This document shows, piece by piece, positions 7,588-12,678 of a stretch of DNA of 24,319 bases. The DNA comes from Microbacterium sp. p3-SID336 (GTDB taxonomy: Bacteria; Actinomycetota; Actinomycetes; Actinomycetales; Microbacteriaceae): assembly GCF_025143365.1 (NCBI RefSeq), contig NZ_JALXPE010000059.1, positions 1 to 24,319 of the forward strand, given 5' to 3'. The position numbers and the translations under genes are program-made. The notes beneath the pieces were generated by a model. That model did not search any database and had not been told where the DNA came from. It saw only the letters and a program-made list of their open reading frames with translations. Position 1 is the first letter of the stretch; every line of letters starts with the position of its first letter.

Positions 7588-8210
7588 GCGGCACCGAGGC
7601 CACGAACGGCCGCGCCGGTGCGGCCGCACCGGGGTCGCACCCCGAACCGACGCCCGTCCCGGCCTCCCGGAGCCGCCGCTTCCGCTTCCCGACGGCGCTG
7701 CTGCTGACGTGCGCGGCGCTCGGCGTGGCGGGCGGACTGCTGCTCGCCCCCGCGAACTGGCTCTCGACCATCCTGTTCCCCGGTCTGCCGTTCGTGAGCG
7801 TCGGCCTCGCGGGGCTGTGGCTGCTGCCGTCCGTCATCGCGCTGCGTCTGCTGCGTCGACCGCTCGTGGGACTGCTGGTCGGCCTGCTCGCGGGGCTCGT
7901 GATCGTGCCCTTCTCGGGCTACGGCTTCGGCAGCGTCGCCACGAACCTGTGGTGGGCGGCCTTCACCGAGCTGCCGTTCCTGTTCGTGATGTGGCGGTAC
8001 TGGGGAACCTGGCTGCACTACATCGGCGCGGCCGTCGTGGGCATCGTGTATCCGCTGTTGGCGTGGGCATCGTTCGACCTGGGCTCGTTCCCGGTCGGCA
8101 CCCGAGTGCTGTTCTTCGCCATCACCCTCGCCAGCTGCCTCGGCGGCACCGCACTCGGCATCCTGATCGCGGATCGTCTGCGCGCCGCCGGCGTCGGCCC
8201 TCGTCGCTGA
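7584..8210 (+). CDS. ECF transporter S component, YkoE-like (copy 2)
   Basis: Second substrate-binding membrane subunit, 208 residues. The ATG at 7584 overlaps the reductase stop (ATGA), so it is translationally coupled to the iron-box operon. A polar N-terminal extension of about 35 residues, rich in Pro, Gly and Arg, precedes the membrane core that starts RFPTALLLTCAALGV. The core has about six helices, with FTELPFLFVMWRYWGTW in the position of GLIQEGVAALTRYRAWGAW in copy 1. The shared LRAAGV end and overall hydropathy show common descent with the protein at 3336. The loops and the binding region differ clearly, so the two probably bind different ligands or different forms of one ligand. 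Last gene of the operon. Confidence 0.87.
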   Translation: MSGTEATNGRAGAAAPGSHPEPTPVPASRSRRFRFPTALLLTCAALGVAGGLLLAPANWLSTILFPGLPFVSVGLAGLWLLPSVIALRLLRRPLVGLLVGLLAGLVIVPFSGYGFGSVATNLWWAAFTELPFLFVMWRYWGTWLHYIGAAVVGIVYPLLAWASFDLGSFPVGTRVLFFAITLASCLGGTALGILIADRLRAAGVGPRR

Positions 8211-8231
8211 GTCTTCCGATCGCCCCGGTCG

Positions 8232-8348
8232 CTACAGCGACAGGTGCAGGCGCAGGGCCTCGTCGAGTTCCGCCATCAGCTCTGCCGGAATCCAGCCGGC
8301 GGGGCGCACGATGCGCGCGACCGCCACGGTGCGCACCTGCTCGGCCTA
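8232..8348 (-). pseudogene. C-terminal remnant of a MazF/PemK-like toxin gene
   Basis: On the minus strand, 37 codons just after an in-frame TAG (8348-8346) and ending in TAG (8234-8232) read AEQVRTVAVARIVRPAG, then WIPAELMAELDEALRLHLSL. This is the pattern of the C-terminal end of MazF/PemK endoribonuclease toxins (Q-V-R-T-V, R-P-A-G, then an E-hDxALRLHL helix). The N-terminal two thirds with the RNA-binding and catalytic residues is absent, and no antitoxin gene is nearby. It appears to be a decayed, non-functional relic. Confidence 0.65.
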
Positions 8349-8411
8349 CTCCGGTAGCACCGTGGGTAGCACTGCTGGAATCGGGCACTGCCACGGCGAG
8401 CGTCCGGACGT

Positions 8412-8445
8412 GAACGCACCCCCGGAGGAGTCCGGGGGTGCGTTC
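8412..8445 (-). terminator. Hairpin terminator after acyl-CoA dehydrogenase
   Basis: Perfect 15-bp inverted repeat, GAACGCACCCCCGGA and TCCGGGGGTGCGTTC, with a four-base GGAG loop, 24 bases past the stop of the acyl-CoA dehydrogenase. There is no T-tract, as is common for high-GC actinobacterial terminators. It could also stop transcription coming from the ECF operon on the plus strand. Confidence 0.8.
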
Positions 8446-8469
8446 GGAACGTGCCGCGCGGGCGCCGCG

Positions 8470-9633
8470 TCAGCGCTTGCCGGCGATCTGCCGGCCGACG
8501 ATCTCGCGCATGATCTCGTTAGTGCCGCCGTAGATGCGGTGCACGCGGGCGTCGAGGAACGCGCGCGCGATGGGGTACTCGGTGATGTAGCCGTAGCCGC
8601 CGTGCAGCTGCACGCCCGCGTCGAGCACCTCCCACTCGCGCTCCGTCGCCCAGAACTTGACCTTCGCCGCCTCCTCGGCCGAGAGCTTCCCCTCCTTGTA
8701 GGCGAGCAGCGCACGGTCGATGTACGCCCACAGCGCGTCGACCGTGGTGGCCATGTCGGCGATCGCGAACCGGCTGTTCTGGAAGTCGATGATCCGCTCG
8801 CCGAACGCCTCACGATCCTTCGTGTAGGCGACGGTCCAGTCCAGCGCGGCCTGCGCGGCGGCCGCTCCCGCGACGCCGATGGACAGGCGCTCGAGCGGCA
8901 GGTTCATCATCAGCTGGATGAAGCCCTTGCCCTCGGCACCGCCGATCAGGTTCTCCTCCGGGACGAACACGTCGGTGAAGGAGAGCTCGGCCGTGTCGTG
9001 GCCGTGGAAGCCCATCTTCTTCAGCTTCTTGCCGTGCTCGAAGCCCTCCATGCCGTCTTCGATCAGCACCAGGCTGAACGCGTCGGGGCGGTTGCCCTCG
9101 CCGGTCTTGACGAAGGTCACGACCAGGTCGGCCGTGGCGCCCGACGAGATGAACGTCTTGGCGCCGTTGACGAGGTAGCCGCCGTCGACCTTCTTCGCAG
9201 TGGTCTTGATGCCGCGCAGGTCGCTGCCCGCACCGGGCTCGGTCATCGCGAGCGCGCCGATCACCTCGCCGGTCGCCATGCGCGGCAGCCACTTCTCCTT
9301 CTGCGCCTGCGTGCCCATGTGCACGAGGTACGGGACGGCCAGGTCGTCCTGGATGCCGAACGCGCCGGCGAGCGAACCCGCACCGGCCGCGATCACCTCT
9401 TCGTTCACGATCGCGCGGAACCGATAGTCCTGCAGCATTCCCGCACCGCCGAACTCCTCGGGCACCGACAGGCCGATCAGCCCGGACTCGCCGGCCGCGC
9501 GCATCGTGGCGCGGTCGACCTCACCGTCGGCGTCCCACTTCTCGATCGCCTCACCCGTCACGTGGCGCTTGACGAAGTCCTTGACGAGGTCCCGGAATGC
9601 CTCGTGATCCTCTTCGTAGATGTCGCGTTCCAT
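8470..9633 (-). CDS. Acyl-CoA dehydrogenase (isovaleryl/long-chain type)
   Basis: FAD flavoenzyme, 387 residues (normal family length), that would introduce a trans-2,3 double bond into an acyl-CoA in fatty-acid or branched-chain amino-acid breakdown. The FAD/substrate signatures are present: ALAMTEPGAGSD (about 127-138), then FISSGATADL, and the C-terminal signature LHGGYGYITEYP. The position that holds the catalytic Glu in medium-chain enzymes is Gly here (RIYGGTNEIM). Instead LPLERL (Glu248) matches the helix-G base of isovaleryl- and long-chain-type dehydrogenases. The start is well supported by GGGAGGA (9644-9638) before the ATG. It stands alone, with no thiolase, hydratase or ETF gene next to it, so the actual substrate cannot be named. 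Confidence 0.93.
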   Translation of the reverse strand: MERDIYEEDHEAFRDLVKDFVKRHVTGEAIEKWDADGEVDRATMRAAGESGLIGLSVPEEFGGAGMLQDYRFRAIVNEEVIAAGAGSLAGAFGIQDDLAVPYLVHMGTQAQKEKWLPRMATGEVIGALAMTEPGAGSDLRGIKTTAKKVDGGYLVNGAKTFISSGATADLVVTFVKTGEGNRPDAFSLVLIEDGMEGFEHGKKLKKMGFHGHDTAELSFTDVFVPEENLIGGAEGKGFIQLMMNLPLERLSIGVAGAAAAQAALDWTVAYTKDREAFGERIIDFQNSRFAIADMATTVDALWAYIDRALLAYKEGKLSAEEAAKVKFWATEREWEVLDAGVQLHGGYGYITEYPIARAFLDARVHRIYGGTNEIMREIVGRQIAGKR

Positions 9634-9721
9634 GCCGTCCTCCCGAACGTGTCGTGCGTCGTCGCTCCCGCGATTCTACGATCCACCGCGGACACGGGGC
9701 GGGACGTTGTGAGAATGCATC

Positions 9722-9755
9722 CCACAGATCGTGGCACTCGGTACCGCGATTGTGG
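9722..9755 (-). terminator. Possible hairpin after the D,D-carboxypeptidase gene
   Basis: Imperfect inverted repeat CCACAGATCG and CGCGATTGTGG (one-base bulge), about 30 bases past the stop of the minus-strand carboxypeptidase. It also lies in the upstream region of the acyl-CoA dehydrogenase, so it could instead be an operator. A TAGAAT on the minus strand (9678-9673) is a candidate -10 element for that gene. Both assignments are weak. Confidence 0.3.
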
Positions 9756-9785
9756 AAAGCCTCAGAACCGCCGAGCGATGCAGGA

Positions 9786-10718
9786 TCAGTGCGCGTAGTC
9801 GGGGGCGGCAGGCAGCCCGAAGAACGCCTCCAGCGTGTGGAATCCGCCCTCGTGGTAGGCCCTGGCCAGGTCGGCGCCGACATACCGGAGATGCCACGGC
9901 TCCGCGCCGTAGCCGGTCACCGCGGTGCCCGATTCCTCGTAGCGCACGATGAACCCGTACTCCCAGGCGTGCTCGGCGACCCACTGCCCCTGACCCGTCC
10001 CGCCGAACGAGTCCAGCCCGCCGCAGCCCGCGTCGCACGCGACCACGTCGAGCGCGAGACCCGTCTGGTGCTCGCTGTACCCGGGCCGCGCGGAACCGGC
10101 GTCCGCGCGATCCTGACCCTGGTCGCGCACATGCGAGTCGTACGTGGAGACCTGGAGGCCGTAGGAGCGGTAGCCGTTGTTCGCGCCGATGCGGCCGATC
10201 CCCGCCGCGGACGCCGCCTCGGCCATGGCGCCCACCGCCGCGGCGACGTCGGGGCGCACGCGGCCGGACAGCGTCGTCATCTGCAGCGGCACCGCGTCCA
10301 ACGCGGGCGGCTCGTAGTCGGAGGGATCGAGCGGGAGGCTCTTGTTCACGACGACCCAGACCCGCGCGGGATCGGTGAGCGAGATGCACGGCGCGTTGCC
10401 GGCGACCACCGCCTCGCGGAACGCCGCCCCTCCGCCGAAGCCCGCGATCGTCGCCGCATCGTCTCCGTCGGCGATGGCCTGCTGCACCGCCGGATCCGCA
10501 CACGGGTCGGCTGCCTCCGCCGCGTCCAGCTGCACTGCCGGCACCTGCGCGACGGCCACCGGCTCGGGCAGCGCATCGGCCGCGGAGGACGAGGGCACGG
10601 GTGTCGACGCGATCGAGAACAGCATCCCGAGGGCGGCGACGGCGAGGCCGACGGGCAGCGCGGGACCGCGGATCGGGGAACGCGGAGCCGCATGCTGGGC
10701 AAGCGGCGAGACGGTCAT
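9786..10718 (-). CDS. VanY-type D-alanyl-D-alanine carboxypeptidase (M15B)
   Basis: Zinc metallopeptidase of 310 residues that would trim the terminal D-Ala from peptidoglycan stem peptides outside the membrane. The N-terminus has a basic stretch and a hydrophobic segment (about residues 20-38), reading as an uncleaved anchor or signal peptide, followed by an Ala/Pro-rich spacer. The zinc-binding motif is SEHQTGLALD (His217, Asp224) and the second is EPWHLR (His276), with the family's NNGYRSYGLQ upstream. Two Cys pairs (Cys73/Cys111 and Cys228/Cys232) fit an exported protein with disulphides. No Shine-Dalgarno sequence is obvious; GACAAT lies about six bases before the ATG, so the transcript may be leaderless. 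There are no vanRS or vanHAX genes nearby, so this is probably a housekeeping cell-wall enzyme, not a resistance determinant. Confidence 0.92.
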   Translation of the reverse strand: MTVSPLAQHAAPRSPIRGPALPVGLAVAALGMLFSIASTPVPSSSAADALPEPVAVAQVPAVQLDAAEAADPCADPAVQQAIADGDDAATIAGFGGGAAFREAVVAGNAPCISLTDPARVWVVVNKSLPLDPSDYEPPALDAVPLQMTTLSGRVRPDVAAAVGAMAEAASAAGIGRIGANNGYRSYGLQVSTYDSHVRDQGQDRADAGSARPGYSEHQTGLALDVVACDAGCGGLDSFGGTGQGQWVAEHAWEYGFIVRYEESGTAVTGYGAEPWHLRYVGADLARAYHEGGFHTLEAFFGLPAAPDYAH

Positions 10719-10792
10719 CCGACCATTGTCTCATTCGAAGTTTTCTCCGGATTCAGGTTGCATCGGACTCGTTCATCTGTTCGAATATGGGG
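10719..10792. promoter_or_regulatory. Compact divergent promoter region
   Basis: Only 74 bases separate the minus-strand carboxypeptidase and the plus-strand radical SAM gene. On the plus strand GAATAT (10783-10788) sits where a -10 element would be if transcription began at or near the ATG at 10793. On the minus strand GACAAT is similarly placed before the ATG at 10718. Both genes lack a clear Shine-Dalgarno sequence, which fits leaderless mRNAs, common in actinobacteria. The region also holds two TTCGAA hexamers at its ends. Confidence 0.4.
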
Positions 10793-11899
10793 ATGCGGTG
10801 GCAGGGACAGAAGCTGGGTGACGTGGACGACGCCGCGCTGCCCGGGCTGGAGGATCGCAGCAGCGTTCTGCGCTCGGTGACCACTCCCGAGTTCGCCGGG
10901 ATGACGTTCCACGAGGTGCTGTCGAAGTCCGCGCTCAACCACGTACCAGGGGCCTCCCGCATGCCCTTCGCCTGGACCATCAACCCCTACCGCGGCTGCA
11001 GCCATGCCTGTGTCTACTGCTTCGCCCGGGGCACGCACGAATACCTCGACCTCGACGGGGGCGCCGACTTCGACTCGCAGATCGTCGTCAAGGTCAACGT
11101 GGTGGAGGTGCTGGAGAGGGAGCTGCGCCGGGGGAGCTGGCAGCACGAGACGGTCGCGCTCGGCACCAACACCGACCCCTACCAGCGCGCAGAGGGGCGG
11201 TACAAGCTCATGCCCGGCATCATCGAGACCCTCGCCGCCTCGGGCACGCCGATGTCGATCCTGACGAAGGGGACACTGATCCGCCGGGACATCCCGCTGC
11301 TGGTGAAGGCCGCACAGCGCGTGCCCGTCGACGTGCAGATGTCGATCGCGATGTACGACGACGCGCTGCAGAAGGCGATCGAGCCCGGGGCGCCGACCAC
11401 GCAGGCGCGGCTGGACACCGTGCGCGCCCTCGCCGACGCCGGGTTCCCCGTCACCGTGTTCCTCATGCCGATCATGCCGCACATGACCGACTCCCTCGAC
11501 GCGATCGACAGCGCCCTCGTGCGCATCAAGGAGGCGGGAGCGCGCAGCGTGATCTACGGGGCGCTGCATCTGCGGCCCGGCGTCAAGCCGTGGTTCTTCC
11601 AGTGGCTGGAGTCCCATCGGCCCGACCTCGTGTCGTCGTACCGCGGCCTGTACCCCGGAGCGTCGGCCGAGGCGTCCAAGGCCTACCGGCAGTGGCTGGC
11701 CAAGCGCGCGCGACCGCTCATCCGCATGCACGGCCTGGACGGCCGTCATGAGGACGACTATCCGCGCCGCGGGATGCGCCCTGGCCAGGGCCACACCGCG
11801 AGTCCGGCGACGAGCGGTGCGGTGACGTTCACCACCACCGGGCGCTCGTCGGCGCCCGCGCCGCCGATGCTGTTCCGAGGCCGACGAGCAGCCGCGTAG
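10793..11899 (+). CDS. Radical SAM protein, Rv2578c-like (SplB-related)
   Basis: Radical SAM enzyme of 368 residues with a [4Fe-4S] cluster motif CSHACVYC (Cys69, Cys73, Cys76), following the family's NPYRGC. Other family features: GTNTDPYQRAE (SAM/substrate region), SILTKGTLIRRD, and a C-terminal GLYPGASAEASKAY. The resemblance is to the group that includes mycobacterial Rv2578c and, more distantly, spore photoproduct lyase; the reaction is unknown. The start MRWQGQKL is the family's usual N-terminus; an in-frame ATG two codons upstream (10787) is possible. The frame stays open further upstream, but that part is the antisense shadow of the carboxypeptidase. Eleven bases separate it from the yaeQ-like gene, so the two are probably co-transcribed. 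Confidence 0.9.
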   Translation: MRWQGQKLGDVDDAALPGLEDRSSVLRSVTTPEFAGMTFHEVLSKSALNHVPGASRMPFAWTINPYRGCSHACVYCFARGTHEYLDLDGGADFDSQIVVKVNVVEVLERELRRGSWQHETVALGTNTDPYQRAEGRYKLMPGIIETLAASGTPMSILTKGTLIRRDIPLLVKAAQRVPVDVQMSIAMYDDALQKAIEPGAPTTQARLDTVRALADAGFPVTVFLMPIMPHMTDSLDAIDSALVRIKEAGARSVIYGALHLRPGVKPWFFQWLESHRPDLVSSYRGLYPGASAEASKAYRQWLAKRARPLIRMHGLDGRHEDDYPRRGMRPGQGHTASPATSGAVTFTTTGRSSAPAPPMLFRGRRAAA

Positions 11900-11910
11900 G
11901 CTCGAGGATC

Positions 11911-12450
11911 ATGGCGATCGGATCCACTCTCCACACCTTCGACGTGCAGCTCGCCGACACCGATCGCGGGATCTACGAGGACTTCTCCCTGCGCGCGGCA
12001 CGGCATCCGTCCGAGACCGACGCGTACATGCTCACGCGGGTGCTGGCCTACGGACTGGAGTTCGCGGAGGGCATCGCCTTCGGCGGCAGCGTCTCCGACA
12101 CCGAGGAGCCCGCGGTGATCGTGCGCGACCTCACCGGGAGGATCCTGGCCTGGATCGAGGTGGGCGCCCCCGACGCGGAGCGCCTCCATCACGCCAGCCG
12201 TCTCTCCGAGCGCACCGTCGTGTACACGCACCGGGACCCGGTGAAGGTGATGGCGCCGTGGGCGGACAAGCGGATCCACCGCGCGGAGGACATCCGCCTG
12301 CACAGCTTCGACGGCGGTTTCATCGACACGGCCACTCCCCTGCTCGAACGCCGGAACACGCTGAGCCTCACCGTGACCGAACGCGTGCTCTACCTCGACC
12401 TCAACGGCACCACTGTGGCGACCGCGATCCACGAGCACGAGCTCGGCTGA
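11911..12450 (+). CDS. yaeQ: YaeQ family protein
   Basis: Protein of 179 residues, the normal length of the YaeQ family (proteobacterial YaeQ, known as a suppressor of RfaH loss, with a fold related to PD-(D/E)XK nucleases). Family features seen: FDVQLADTDRGIYEDFSLRAARHPSETD near the start (described here in pieces: FDVQLADTDRG, then RHPSETD), RVLAYGLEFAEG, and EVGAPDAERLHHASR. The ATG at 11911 follows GAGG with a short spacer. The molecular function is unsettled even for the well-studied members. It directly follows the radical SAM gene. A GC-rich non-coding stretch and a palindromic element follow the stop. Confidence 0.92.
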   Translation: MAIGSTLHTFDVQLADTDRGIYEDFSLRAARHPSETDAYMLTRVLAYGLEFAEGIAFGGSVSDTEEPAVIVRDLTGRILAWIEVGAPDAERLHHASRLSERTVVYTHRDPVKVMAPWADKRIHRAEDIRLHSFDGGFIDTATPLLERRNTLSLTVTERVLYLDLNGTTVATAIHEHELG

Positions 12451-12505
12451 CGCCACTCCGCCGCCCCCGGCTGCCGCCCCGGCCGCCCACTCCGGCTGCC
12501 GCTCC

Positions 12506-12591
12506 GTTCACAACTCCGCAGAAACAGCGCTGGACGGCGCGCGGAGGCCCCGACGCCGGTCGATTCGCCGCGTTCTTGAGGAGCTGTGAAC
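12506..12591. repeat. Palindromic interspersed-repeat-like element, copy A
   Basis: Element of 86 bases bounded by GTTCACAACTCC on the left and GGAGCTGTGAAC on the right, which are inverted copies differing at one position. It lies in the convergent gap between yaeQ and the helicase. Its ends match those of the element at 16244-16328; the interior differs. There is no coding capacity. It may act as a terminator or be a relic of a small non-autonomous repeat. Confidence 0.7.
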
Positions 12592-12614
12592 CGGGCCGAG
12601 GCCGGACACAGACG

Positions 12615-12656
12615 CCGCGAGGCCCCGGGGACACAGGGTCCCGGGGGGCCTCGCGG
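12615..12656 (-). terminator. Hairpin terminator after the DEAD-box helicase
   Basis: Near-perfect inverted repeat: CCGCGAGGCCCCGGGGAC, a five-base loop, and GTCCCGGGGGGCCTCGCGG, with one extra base on one arm. It lies 22 bases beyond the helicase stop, and a further stop for plus-strand transcription from yaeQ is also possible. There is no T-run. Confidence 0.75.
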
Positions 12657-12678
12657 TGAAGTCGGCCGATGCCGCCCG

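Noticed and set aside
8346..8813. 155-codon minus-strand open frame next to the MazF relic
   Set aside because: It is a shifted frame over the acyl-CoA dehydrogenase. It shares only the short AVLPTVLPE end and has no domain.
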